This document shows positions 7,240-15,353 of a stretch of 23,400 bases of DNA, piece after piece (position 1 is the first letter of the stretch; each line of letters begins with the position of its first letter). The notes beneath the pieces are model-generated. The model saw only the letters and a list, made by a program, of their open reading frames with translations. It made no database searches and had not been told where the DNA came from. The stretch is from positions 1-23,400 of the forward strand of contig DASXXM010000032.1 of NCBI GenBank assembly GCA_036503065.1. Direction: 5' to 3'. The position numbers were made by a program, and so were the translations under genes. Source of the stretch: DATEPR01 sp036503065. Lineage in GTDB: Bacteria; Actinomycetota; Actinomycetes; Mycobacteriales; Pseudonocardiaceae.

Positions 7240-8382
7240 CTACACGTACTTTCGCACCACACCGTGCGGATCAGCCAACAACGCGGCGAACGCCGCCCGA
7301 GGGGTCACCCGACCCGGCACGGTGCGCGCCGCGATGGCGCCGCTGACCTTGGCCGCGGCGAACGACGTGCCGCTCCATCGGGCGTAGCCGCAGAACTTCT
7401 GCGGATCGCCCTCGAACATCGCGACGAGCGCGGTCAGGTACGCGCCGACGACCTTGCGGCCCGGCGCGGTGCACGTGACCCACGGCAGCTTCGGGCTGAA
7501 GTCCGAGATCATGCCGTCGGCCTCCCGTGCGCCGACCGCGATGACGTCCGGCAGGGCCGCGGGCCAGGTGGGCGCCGTGCTTTCGACGGACATCCCGTGG
7601 TTGCCGGCGGCAGCGACGATCAACATGCGTTGGCTGAGCAGCGCCGCTGCCCTGGCCATCAGCAACGGTGGTTGACCGTCCACCGTGCGACAGCCGAGGG
7701 AGACGTTCAGGATGTCAACGCCCGAATCGGCGAACGTCATCATGGCCCGCGCGGTGTCCCACGCGGTGGCCGTGCCGGTCGGGTCGAGCACCCCACGCAC
7801 CTGCAGGGTGGCGCCCTGGGCCAGCGACAGGATGACCGACGACACGAACGTGGCGTGTCCGGCCCTGCGCGGCACGGGCTCCGGCAACGGGCGGTAGCGC
7901 GAGTCCCGGTCCGCGACGAACCGCCCGACCAGGTCGGGATGCCCGTCGACGTTGGTGTCCAGCACGCCGACCCGGACACCGTGGCCGGCACGCGGCACCG
8001 GGGGCAGCGGCGGCGGGTCGAGGACCACGGCGAGGTCGTCGATCCCGTGCGACCGGGGCTGCGGGAAGCCGACCACGCCCGCCATATAGCGGTTCTTGCC
8101 GACCAGCGGCTCCCACTGCTCGTACCGCGCCGCACTGCGCCTGCGGATCTCGGTCAGCACCGAGTCCAGGTCGGTGACCGCGGTATGGCCGCCGTCCGGA
8201 GCGACCTGGGTCAGCTTGAGCAGCGCGAGACCGAGCGATTCGTCCGCTTCCGGTTCGCCGTCCGGCCGCACGTCCAACTCGGCCAGCAGTGCCGTGACCA
8301 CGTCCAGGTCCGGCAGGTTCACGACCACCTCGTCCGACTGGAACGTGTTGGGCAGCTCGGTGATGATCTCTTGGTCAGCCAT
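7240..8382 (-). CDS. Subtilisin-like serine protease (S8), cytoplasmic
   Basis: A 380-residue subtilase with all catalytic parts: Asp142 in VRVGVLDTNVDGHPDL, His176 in RRAGHATFVSSVI, oxyanion Asn261 in VAAAGNHG and Ser340 in WSGTSFAAAKVSG. There is no signal peptide, so it is probably intracellular. The first 130 residues are not protease core: they include an acidic start (residues 1-60) and 'VGKNRYMAGVVGFPQP', and may be an inhibitory or recruiting domain. Unlike secreted subtilases, no cleavable pro-domain is obvious. ATG 8382 has CGGAG upstream. It heads an operon with the sigma factor (15-nt gap) and is divergent from the TPR-CHAT protease (119 bp between starts). Its substrate is unknown; the sigma factor, its small partner and the CHAT protein are candidates. 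Confidence 0.92.
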   Translation of the reverse strand: MADQEIITELPNTFQSDEVVVNLPDLDVVTALLAELDVRPDGEPEADESLGLALLKLTQVAPDGGHTAVTDLDSVLTEIRRRSAARYEQWEPLVGKNRYMAGVVGFPQPRSHGIDDLAVVLDPPPLPPVPRAGHGVRVGVLDTNVDGHPDLVGRFVADRDSRYRPLPEPVPRRAGHATFVSSVILSLAQGATLQVRGVLDPTGTATAWDTARAMMTFADSGVDILNVSLGCRTVDGQPPLLMARAAALLSQRMLIVAAAGNHGMSVESTAPTWPAALPDVIAVGAREADGMISDFSPKLPWVTCTAPGRKVVGAYLTALVAMFEGDPQKFCGYARWSGTSFAAAKVSGAIAARTVPGRVTPRAAFAALLADPHGVVRKYV

Positions 8383-8463
8383 GTCGCACTCCGTGATTGT
8401 TCGGCGGCGGTCGACACACGGACGAGTGGACCCTCGGCCTGATACGCCGATCGGGAAATCGGG

Positions 8464-8492
8464 TTGACACGGTCGTACGTTGCACCAACATC
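8464..8492 (+). promoter_or_regulatory. Candidate promoter of the TPR-CHAT gene
   Basis: A consensus -35 TTGACA (8464-8469) is followed 16-17 bp later by a poor -10 (CAACAT, 8486-8491). The predicted start of transcription falls close to GTG 8502, and no Shine-Dalgarno is visible, so the transcript could be leaderless. It lies in the 119-bp divergent spacer shared with the subtilase operon. Confidence 0.4.
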
Positions 8493-8501
8493 GCACCTGT
8501 G

Positions 8502-11122
8502 GTGCCTGGCAGCGCGATGGACACCGCCCGGGAGGCGATGCGGCTCGCCGACGTCGATCCCGGTCGGGCGCAGGAGGCCGCCGCGCGGGCCGTCCGGGTG
8601 GCTCGCCGGGACGGCGACCGGGCCGCCGAGGCACTGGCCGAGCAGGCGTTCGGTCACGCCCTGTTGCAGTGCGCCGACGTGGACACCGCGATCCGGCACC
8701 TGCGGCGGGCGGCCGCCGCCGGCACCGCCGCCGCGTCGTGGGACGTGGTCGCCAAGGCACGGATGAACTGGCCTATGCGATGGTGCAGCGCGGGCACCTG
8801 ACCGCGGAGTTGCAGGAGATCGACAGCGCGCTGTTGATCCTGGACGGCGGCGCCGACTCGACCGTCGCCCGCGCGCAGCGGGCCGCGATCCGGTACCAGG
8901 CCGGGCGGCTGGCGGACGCGTTCACCGACTACCAGGCGGTGGTCCCGCTGCTGCGCCGGTCCGACGACCGGCTGAACCTGCAGAAAGCCCTGATGAACCG
9001 CGGGATCCTGCTCGCGGAGCGGCACGAGTTCGCCGCGGCCACCGCCGACCTCACCGAGGCCGACCGGCTGGCCCGGCTGCTGGGTCGCGACCTGGTGGTC
9101 GGGATCATCGCCGAGAACCTGGGATTCACCGAGATGTTGCGCGGCGACGTGCCGGCCGCGCTGGCCCAGTTCGACCGTGCGGAGCGGATCATCGGCGAGC
9201 ACCACGGCCAGCTCGCGCCGGTGTTGCAGGACCGGGGTGACCTGCTGCTGTCGGTCGGGCTGGTGTCGGAGGCGCGGGAGGTGGCCGGGCGGGCCGTGCA
9301 GGCGTTCCGGCGGGAGCACCGGCAGCTCAAGGTGCCGGAGCTGAGGCTGCTGCTGGCACAGGCCGCGTTCTCCGACGGCGACCTGGCCGGCGCCCGGCTT
9401 GAGGCGACCAGGGCCGGCCGCGAGTTCCGTCGGCAGCAGCGCGCGGGATGGACGGAACTGGCGCAGCTCACGGCGTTGCGGGCCAGGGTGGCGGCCGGCG
9501 ACACCCGGGGCATCGGCGCCCGCCGGATCGAGTCCATTGTGGATGCCCTGGTGCGCAGTGGCTGGCCTGCGGCGACTCTGGAGGCCCGCCTGGTGGCGGC
9601 GCGACTGCTCGGCGGGACCGCGCGGGCACACACCCATCTGCGCCTGGCCAGCGCCCACCGTCGCCGTGGGCCTGCCGTGTTGCGGGCCCGCGCCTGGTAC
9701 GCAGAGGCGCTGCTGCGGGCCGACACCGGTGACCGGCGCGGCGCCGCCACGGCCACCCGGACCGGCCTGCGCATCCTGGACGAGCACGCCGCCGCGCTCG
9801 GCGCGACCGACCTGCGCGCACATTCCGCCGCGCACCGCAGGGACCTGGCCGAACTGGGCCTGCGGGCCGCGATCGCGGACGGCGACGCGGCCCGCGTCTT
9901 CGCGTGGGCCGAACGGGGCCGGGCCAGCCGGCTGCTGTTGCGGCCGGTCCGACCGCCCGACGACCCGGCGCTGGCCATGCTGCTGGCCCAGGTGCGGCAG
10001 GCCGCGGCCGCGCTGGACACCGGGGCCACCCGGTCGGCGCACCGCCAGGTCGTGCTCGAACGCCGGATCCGGGACCACTGCCGGTTGCACGGCTATGACG
10101 CGGGCCCCGGCCGGTCCGGTCCGGTTGCGCTGTCGGCGTTGCGGACCGGCCTCGGCGACCACGCGCTGGTGCAGTTCGTCCAACTCGACGGCAGCCAACA
10201 CGCGTTGACCCTGGTCGACGGCCGGCTGCGCAGGCACCCGTTGGGTGCGGCCGCCGACACCACCGGGTTGCTGGATCGGCTGCCGTTCGCGCTGCACCGG
10301 ATGGCACGGCACACCGTGCGCGCTGACTCGCGGGCGGCGGCGGGTGCGTTGCTGCGCGACACCGCGGCCCGGCTGGACAACCTGCTGCTGCGGCCACTGC
10401 CCGAACTCGGCGACCGGCCGCTGGTGATCGTGCCCACCGGTCCGCTGCACAGCCTGCCCTGGTCGATCCTGCCCTCGTGCGTTGGCAGGCCGGTGTCGGT
10501 GGCACCGTCGGCAACGCTCTGGCACGAAACCGCCACCAGAGGACGGCAAACCGGCGACGGCGTACTGGTCGCGGCCGGCCCGAACCTCCCGGGCGGCCAC
10601 CGCGAGGCCATCGCCGTCGCCGCCGTGCACGACACGAAACCACTGGTCGGCGCCTGCGCCACCACAGCCGCGGTACTCGCCGGGTTCGACGGCGCCGACC
10701 TGGTCCACCTGGCCGCGCACGGCACGCTGTCCCGCGAACACCCGCTGTTCTCCAGCCTGCTGCTGCACGACGGCCCACTGGTCGGCTACGACCTGGAACG
10801 ACTCGCCCGACTGCCGGCCACCGTCGTGCTCGCGGCCTGCGACAGCGGCCGGTCCGTGGTACTGGCCGGCGACGAACTGCTCGGCCTCGGCGCGACGTTC
10901 CTCGCGCGGGGCACCGGCGCGCTGATCGCGTCGGTCGTGCCGGTGCCCGACGCGGAAACCGCGCCACTCATGGTCGCGCTGCACCGGGGCCTGGCCACCG
11001 GGCACGCACCAGCCGACGCACTGGCCGCCGCCCAACGCGACGTGCCCGCCGACGACCTCGCCGCGATCGCCGCGGCGGCCGGGTTCGTCTGTCTTGGCGC
11101 AAGCCAACCGCCGTTGACCTGA
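8502..11122 (+). CDS. TPR-CHAT protease, reading frame broken near 8768
   Basis: A large TPR-rich protein with a C-terminal CHAT (caspase HetF-associated with TPRs) cysteine protease domain. The reading frame from GTG 8502 (or ATG 8517) gives a helical start, MDTAREAMRLADVDPGRAQE, and runs to 8768. Homology-like sequence then continues in the -1 frame (LAYAMVQRGHLTAELQ) to the stop at 11122. One missing C after 8768 would join the two as KARMNLAYAMVQRG. From 8783 the downstream frame is open throughout. TPR-like helical repeats fill about 8520-9850; 'VFAWAERGRASRLLLRP' (9897-9947) is the usual linker before CHAT. Catalytic His (LVHLAAHG, codon 10718-10720) and Cys (VLAACDSG, codon 10838-10840) are both present. 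The break may be a sequencing error, a true mutation or, less likely, a programmed shift. Confidence 0.85.
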
Positions 11123-11135
11123 TCAAGCTGGTTGA

Positions 11136-11151
11136 TTCGGGGCTGCCCGAA
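11136..11151. terminator. Short hairpin between convergent genes
   Basis: TTCGGG-GCTG-CCCGAA: six pairs with a 4-nt loop, in the 33-bp gap between the CHAT gene and the secreted peptide gene. Its position suggests a two-way terminator, but there is no T-run. Confidence 0.4.
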
Positions 11152-11155
11152 GGTC

Positions 11156-11332
11156 CTACTTGTGGATAGGGTTCGGGCAGCCGCCGCCCGGCCCACCGAA
11201 GTCGTCGGTGCACGACGCGACGTGCGACGGCCCCGAGAGACTCTGCGCCGCGACCGCCCCGGGCACCGCAACGAACACAACTAACGCCCCAGCCGCCAAC
11301 GTACCGACAATGGTCCTTTTCAACATCGTCAT
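11156..11332 (-). CDS. Small secreted peptide with two cysteines
   Basis: A 58-residue open frame with a textbook Sec signal: MTMLKRTIVG, then a hydrophobic stretch GTLAAGALVVFVAVPGAVA ending at an AVA-A cleavage site near residue 28. The predicted mature part is about 30 residues, starts AQSLSGPSHVAS and has Cys41 and Cys52 on either side of a glycine-rich loop (DDFGGPGGG), ending CPNPIHK. The two cysteines could form one disulfide. A second ATG at 11326 is possible; the Shine-Dalgarno is weak (GACGGGG). I do not recognise the family. It is divergent from the SARP gene with 113 bp between, and one of the heptamer-repeat sites lies in that gap, so it may share regulation. Confidence 0.72.
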   Translation of the reverse strand: MTMLKRTIVGTLAAGALVVFVAVPGAVAAQSLSGPSHVASCTDDFGGPGGGCPNPIHK

Positions 11333-11369
11333 CAACCCCGTCTGACAACTCCCCGCCGCGACACGTTAT

Positions 11370-11401
11370 CGCAGGCGACGCACAGATTCCGCACACAGCG
11401 G
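11370..11401. promoter_or_regulatory. SARP-type operator candidate A (two heptamers, 11-bp period)
   Basis: CGCACAG (11379-11385) and CGCACAC (11390-11396) are separated by 4 bp, the heptamer-4-heptamer layout known for AfsR/SARP boxes. A second 31-bp sequence closely matching this one lies at 14313-14343. The downstream heptamer overlaps the -35 position of the probable SARP promoter, whose -10 would be TATTCT (11413-11418). Confidence 0.55.
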
Positions 11402-11412
11402 TCGGACAAGTC

Positions 11413-11442
11413 TATTCTGGTGACCTGTCGCGCGTTGAGGGG
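11413..11442 (+). promoter_or_regulatory. Probable -10 box and Shine-Dalgarno of the SARP gene
   Basis: TATTCT at 11413-11418 is a good -10; GAGGGG at 11437-11442 is a good ribosome-binding site 3 nt before ATG 11446. No consensus -35 is present at 17 bp; the heptamer repeat occupies that place, as expected for an activator-dependent promoter. Confidence 0.5.
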
Positions 11443-11445
11443 ACC

Positions 11446-14217
11446 ATGGAGTTCCGAATACTGGGCCCGCTCGAGGTCCGACACGCCGGACGGCCGGTGG
11501 CACTGGGCGGCCCCCGGCAACGAGCCGTCCTCGCCGCGCTCGTCGCCAGGGCCAACGAACCGGCCAGCGTGCCCTACCTCACCGACGCCATCTGGGACAC
11601 CCCACCCGTCGCCCCCGAATCCAACCTGCGCACCTACATCGCCGGCCTGCGCCGCTGCTTCACCGACGCCGGCGCCGACCCGGCCGGCCTGCGCACCCAG
11701 GCCAACACCTACGTCCTGGACGTCGACCCGGACGACATCGACGCCAACCAGTTCACCCACTGGAGCACCCTCGGCGACCGGGCCCTCGAACAGGGCGACC
11801 ACCAAGCCGCCGCCGACTCCTTCGCCAACGCACTGGCCCTGTGGCGCGGCGAACCCTTCGAAGGCCTCACCGTCGGCCCCCTGCTCCGCGCGGACACCGC
11901 GCGTTGGCAGGACAGATGGCTCACCGTCCGGGAACGCCACGCCCACAGCATGATCGAACTCGGCGCGCACGACGACGTCCTCGCCGACCTGCGCCGCCTG
12001 GTCAGCGCACACCCACTGCGCGAACGCCTGTGGGCCCTGCTGCTGCTCGCCCAGTACCGCGCGGGCCGACCCGCGGAAGCCCTCGCCACCTACCAGGACG
12101 CCCGCCGCGTCCTCGCCGACGAACTCGGCGTCGACCCCGGCGCCGAACTACGCGACCTGCACGAACGCATCCTGCGCGGCACCGTCGCCCCCGCAGGCGC
12201 AGGCCAACAGACGTTCGCACAGGTCACCCCACGCCAACTCCCCACCCTGCCGCGCCTGTTCACCGGCCGCACCCCCGAACTGGCCCGCATCACCGAAATC
12301 GCCGCGGCCGGTCCACCGGCCGGCATCGCCGTCATCGGCGGATTCGGCGGCACCGGCAAGACATCCCTCGCCCTGTACTGGGCCCACCAGCACCTCCACC
12401 ACTTCCCCGACGGCCAGCTCTACGTCAACCTCCGCGGCTTCGACCCCACCGCCGCCCCCATCCCGCCCCTGTCCGCGCTGCAGGACTTCCTCGAAGCACT
12501 CGGCGTGCCGCCATCGGCGATCCCCGCCGAACTGGACGGCTGCGCCGCCCTCTACCGCAGCGTCATCGCCGGCAAACGGATGCTCGTCGTACTGGACAAC
12601 GCACGCGACGCCGAACACGTCCAACCGCTGCTGCCCGGCGGCGACACCTGCTTCACCCTGGTCACCAGCCGCCACCAGCTCACCGGCCTCATCACGGCAC
12701 ACGGCGCCCAACTCGTCGCCCTCGACGTCTTCGACACACCAGAAGCCCGTGAATTTCTCGCACTCACCCTCGGCAAGGAACGCCTCACCGCCGAACCCGA
12801 CGCCGCCACCGAACTCCTCCGCCACTGCGCCGGACTCCCACTCGCCCTGGCCATCATCGCCGCCCGCGCCGCCGTCAACCCGGGCTTCCCGCTGGCCACC
12901 CTCGTCGACGAACTCCGCGACGCCGCCGTCCGCCTCGACGCCTTCGACGGTGGCGAACTGTCCGCCAACCTCTCCGCCACCTTCACCTGGTCCCAACACG
13001 CCCTACCCGCACCCGCCGTCACCGCGTTCGCCCAACTCGGCCTCGCCCCCGGCCCCGACACCAGCCTCAACGCCGCCGCCAACCTCATCGGGCTCCCCAC
13101 CAGCCGCACCCGAATCGTGCTGCGCCAACTGGAAACCGCACACCTACTGCAACAACACGCCCCCAACAGGTACCGCATGCACGACCTCGTCCGGCTGCAC
13201 GCCGCCGAAATCGCCCACCGAACCGGTGACGACCAACCACTCCGCCGCATCATCGACTTCTACCTGCACACCGCAGCCGCGGGCGACCACACCATCAACC
13301 CGCACCGCGCGACCATCGAACTGGCCCCGCCCGTCCCCGGCTGCGACCCACAGGAACTGCCGGCCGAAACCACCGCCATGGCCTGGTTCGAAACCGAACA
13401 ACCCAGCCTGCTGGCCGCCCAACGCGTCGCGTTCGACCGCGGCTGGTACACCCACGCCTGGCAACTCGCCTGGGTGCTGGCCACCTTCTACAGCAGACGC
13501 GGCTACCTCAACAACAGCCTCGAAACCTGGCGCATCGGCCTCGCCGCGACACAACGGCTCGACGACCCCACCAGCACCGCGCTCGCACACCGCTTCCTAG
13601 GCCGCGCCTACGGCCCCACCGGCCAGTACACCGAGATGGTCAACCACCTGCAACAAGCACTCGGCCTGCTCCGCCACACCGGGGACCTGTTCGGCCAGGC
13701 CCACACCCACCGATCCCTGGCCTGGGTCCGCCTCCAACAAGGCCACGAACAACGGGCACTCGTCCACGCCGACCGCGCGGTACGCCTCTACGAGCGACTC
13801 GACGCCGACATCTGGGTCGCCGAAGCACAGAGCCTCGTCGGCTGGCACTACGCCCGCATGGGCGAATACGACCGGGCCCGCGCCTACTGCGAAGAAGCCC
13901 TCAAAATGCAACGCCTGCACGACAACCGGGAAGCGGAAGCCCACACTCTCGACAGCCTCGGCCACATCGCCCGGCACACCGGAAACACCGCACTGGCATT
14001 CGAGTACTTCGACGCGGCCCTCGCGATCCAACGCGAACTCGGCGACGCCACCCAGGAAGCCAACACGCTCGCGCAACTCGCCGAGACGCACGCCGTCGCA
14101 GGCCAACTCGACGAGGCCAGGACCGCATGGCAGCGGGCGCTGACGCTCTACCGAGCCCAGCGCCGCATCGACGCCGCCGCCCGCGCCGAAGCGGCCCTCG
14201 CCCAATTGGGCCGTTAG
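11446..14217 (+). CDS. AfsR/SARP-family regulator (DNA-binding, BTAD, NB-ARC, TPR)
   Basis: A 923-residue AfsR-like Streptomyces antibiotic regulatory protein. Order: OmpR-like winged helix at residues 1-95 ('MEFRILGPLEVRHAGRPVAL', 'GPRQRAVLAALVARAN'); bacterial transcriptional activation domain to about 245 ('ALLLLAQYRAGRPAEALATY', 'ELGVDPGAELRDLHERIL'); NB-ARC/STAND ATPase with P-loop GGFGGTGKTSLA (298-309) and Walker B-like MLVVLDNARD; then TPRs in the last 220 residues ('AHTHRSLAWVRLQQGHEQRA', 'DSLGHIARHTGNTALAFEYF'). Such proteins activate secondary-metabolite or developmental genes. It sits before a type II thioesterase, but no NRPS or PKS gene is in the window. Codon choice is strikingly C-ending, with the coding strand much richer in C than in G. 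Confidence 0.95.
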   Translation: MEFRILGPLEVRHAGRPVALGGPRQRAVLAALVARANEPASVPYLTDAIWDTPPVAPESNLRTYIAGLRRCFTDAGADPAGLRTQANTYVLDVDPDDIDANQFTHWSTLGDRALEQGDHQAAADSFANALALWRGEPFEGLTVGPLLRADTARWQDRWLTVRERHAHSMIELGAHDDVLADLRRLVSAHPLRERLWALLLLAQYRAGRPAEALATYQDARRVLADELGVDPGAELRDLHERILRGTVAPAGAGQQTFAQVTPRQLPTLPRLFTGRTPELARITEIAAAGPPAGIAVIGGFGGTGKTSLALYWAHQHLHHFPDGQLYVNLRGFDPTAAPIPPLSALQDFLEALGVPPSAIPAELDGCAALYRSVIAGKRMLVVLDNARDAEHVQPLLPGGDTCFTLVTSRHQLTGLITAHGAQLVALDVFDTPEAREFLALTLGKERLTAEPDAATELLRHCAGLPLALAIIAARAAVNPGFPLATLVDELRDAAVRLDAFDGGELSANLSATFTWSQHALPAPAVTAFAQLGLAPGPDTSLNAAANLIGLPTSRTRIVLRQLETAHLLQQHAPNRYRMHDLVRLHAAEIAHRTGDDQPLRRIIDFYLHTAAAGDHTINPHRATIELAPPVPGCDPQELPAETTAMAWFETEQPSLLAAQRVAFDRGWYTHAWQLAWVLATFYSRRGYLNNSLETWRIGLAATQRLDDPTSTALAHRFLGRAYGPTGQYTEMVNHLQQALGLLRHTGDLFGQAHTHRSLAWVRLQQGHEQRALVHADRAVRLYERLDADIWVAEAQSLVGWHYARMGEYDRARAYCEEALKMQRLHDNREAEAHTLDSLGHIARHTGNTALAFEYFDAALAIQRELGDATQEANTLAQLAETHAVAGQLDEARTAWQRALTLYRAQRRIDAAARAEAALAQLGR

Positions 14218-14231
14218 CGACTTTCGAGGGA

Positions 14232-14267
14232 CGGCCGAGGCGCTCCCCATGTCCGTCGCCTCGGCCG
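14232..14267 (+). terminator. Terminator hairpin after the SARP gene
   Basis: CGGCCGAGGCG (14232-14242) pairs perfectly with CGCCTCGGCCG (14257-14267) around a 14-nt loop, 14 nt after the SARP stop. There is no T-run, as is common in high-GC actinomycetes. Confidence 0.65.
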
Positions 14268-14312
14268 CCGCCTCCTTGGCGCCCCCGTATTCAGCGCCCG
14301 GCAATACTCTGC

Positions 14313-14343
14313 CGCAGTCGATGCACAGATCCGGCACACGCGG
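14313..14343. promoter_or_regulatory. SARP-type operator candidate B (two heptamers, 11-bp period)
   Basis: TGCACAG (14322-14328) and GGCACAC (14333-14339) with a 4-bp spacer. About 27 of 31 positions match site A upstream of the SARP gene. It is about 230 bp before the thioesterase start, so a long leader or a more distal promoter would be needed if it controls that gene. Confidence 0.5.
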
Positions 14344-14352
14344 ATAACAAAT

Positions 14353-14368
14353 TTCAGTCTTCACTGAA
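14353..14368. repeat. Inverted repeat TTCAGT-CTTC-ACTGAA
   Basis: A perfect six-base dyad with a 4-nt centre, 9 bp after operator candidate B. It is a possible regulator site in the thioesterase upstream region. Confidence 0.5.
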
Positions 14369-14570
14369 GTCACAGTGTTAATGAGTGTCCGATGTTACCC
14401 GCCGCCAATCGGTTCGACATCTTCCAGAAATTTATATCGCACCTATTCATCGATCGGTGGCATCGTTTATGCGCCGCACAATGGGACATGGTGGTATGTC
14501 ACGGCGGTGTGCCACACTCGCTCATGGAACCTACTGTGAATAATTCATACGAGGTCGCAGGGAGGTCCTG

Positions 14571-15353
14571 ATGCGAACCCAGCTCACCCCCGGACTGTGG
14601 CGATACGGCCCACCGGTGAACACATCGGCGGACACACCGGTCGGGCCGACGTTCGTGCTCGCGCCGTTCGCCGGCGGCAGCGCCTATTCGGTCGCGGAAT
14701 GGACCAAACCGCTGCTGGCCAAAGGCCAGGTCGCGCTGGCACTGCAATATCCCGGCCGGGGCACCCGCGCGGAGGAACCGTCGGCGCGCCGGATGGCCGA
14801 ACTCGCCGACGCCGCCGCGACCGACGTGCTGGCACACAGCGACGGTCCGCTCGTCCTCGTCGGACACAGCCTCGGCGGCCAGCTCGCGCACGAGCTCGCG
14901 CTGCGGCTGGAGGCTGCCGGCCGGACGATCGAGCTGCTCGTGGTCTCGGCCGCCAAGCCGCCGGGCCTCGGCCGGATGTCGCTGGCGCAGATCGTCGCGA
15001 TGGACCGGGACGCCTGGCGCCGGGAACTGGCCACCAACGGATTCGACGAGAAGGACATGCTCACGCCGCTGGACGCGGTCATCCAGGTGCTCCGTTCGGA
15101 CTACCTGCTGCTCGCCCGGCACCACCGGTCCGGCGGCGTGGTGAACGCGCCCGTGCTGGCCATCGGCGGCGACAGCGACCACTGGGTCACCAAGGAACAC
15201 CTGTTGGCATGGGCCGGCCTGACCAGGGGCGGCTGCACAACGGCGGTGTTGCCCGGCGGCCACTTCTACTACCGCGACCAGCTCGCCGCCTTCGCCCGGT
15301 GGATCCGCACCACGCTGGCCGAAGGCGCGGCCGAGTGGTCAGCCGACGCGTGA
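14571..15353 (+). CDS. Type II thioesterase (alpha/beta hydrolase)
   Basis: A 260-residue stand-alone thioesterase of the kind that removes stalled or wrong acyl groups from PKS/NRPS carrier proteins. Seen: 'VLAPFAGGSAYSVAEW', the family's LxPxAGG opening; 'LQYPGRGTRAEEP'; nucleophile Ser100 in LVGHSLGGQLAHELA; Asp201 in AIGGDSDHWV; His231 in LPGGHFYYRDQ. The triad is complete. GGAGG lies 8 nt before ATG 14571. It follows the SARP regulator in the same direction but is separated by a probable terminator. No megasynthase is visible in this window, so the partner assembly line is unknown. The last 15 nt overlap the convergent TetR gene. Confidence 0.93.
   Translation: MRTQLTPGLWRYGPPVNTSADTPVGPTFVLAPFAGGSAYSVAEWTKPLLAKGQVALALQYPGRGTRAEEPSARRMAELADAAATDVLAHSDGPLVLVGHSLGGQLAHELALRLEAAGRTIELLVVSAAKPPGLGRMSLAQIVAMDRDAWRRELATNGFDEKDMLTPLDAVIQVLRSDYLLLARHHRSGGVVNAPVLAIGGDSDHWVTKEHLLAWAGLTRGGCTTAVLPGGHFYYRDQLAAFARWIRTTLAEGAAEWSADA

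Larger units (their letters stand above)
14218..14570. other. 353-bp gene-free region between SARP and thioesterase genes
   Basis: Less GC-rich than its surroundings from about 14340 on. It holds a terminator-like hairpin (14232-14267), a second SARP-type operator candidate (14313-14343), a dyad TTCAGT-CTTC-ACTGAA (14353-14368), and the thioesterase promoter, whose exact boxes I could not fix. No small gene is convincing here. Confidence 0.6.

Noticed and set aside
6586..8442. Long plus-strand open frame opposite the sigma and subtilase genes
   Set aside because: Shadow frame; the minus strand carries complete catalytic and sigma motifs with tight operon spacing.
8768..8800. Programmed ribosomal frameshift in the CHAT gene
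   Set aside because: No slippery heptamer or convincing downstream pseudoknot is visible at the junction; a missing base is simpler.
8654..11107. Very long minus-strand open frame opposite the CHAT gene
   Set aside because: Low-complexity Q/G/R/P-rich shadow; the plus strand holds the TPR and CHAT motifs.
6203..11122. CRISPR-associated (type III-E-like) system
   Set aside because: The TPR-CHAT and sigma combination recalls it, but no repeat array, Cas7-11-like gene or other Cas protein is in the window.
11332..12012. Minus-strand open frame across the start of the SARP gene
   Set aside because: It is antisense to a well-supported gene and its composition is the complement of that gene's codon pattern. 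The LCxxC string at its end comes from the operator-like repeat.
13597..14373. Minus-strand frame with a CIDCGRVLPG motif near 14310-14340
   Set aside because: It looked like a small zinc protein, but most of it is antisense to the TPR part of the SARP gene, and the cysteine motif derives from operator candidate B, which is not conserved in frame with copy A.
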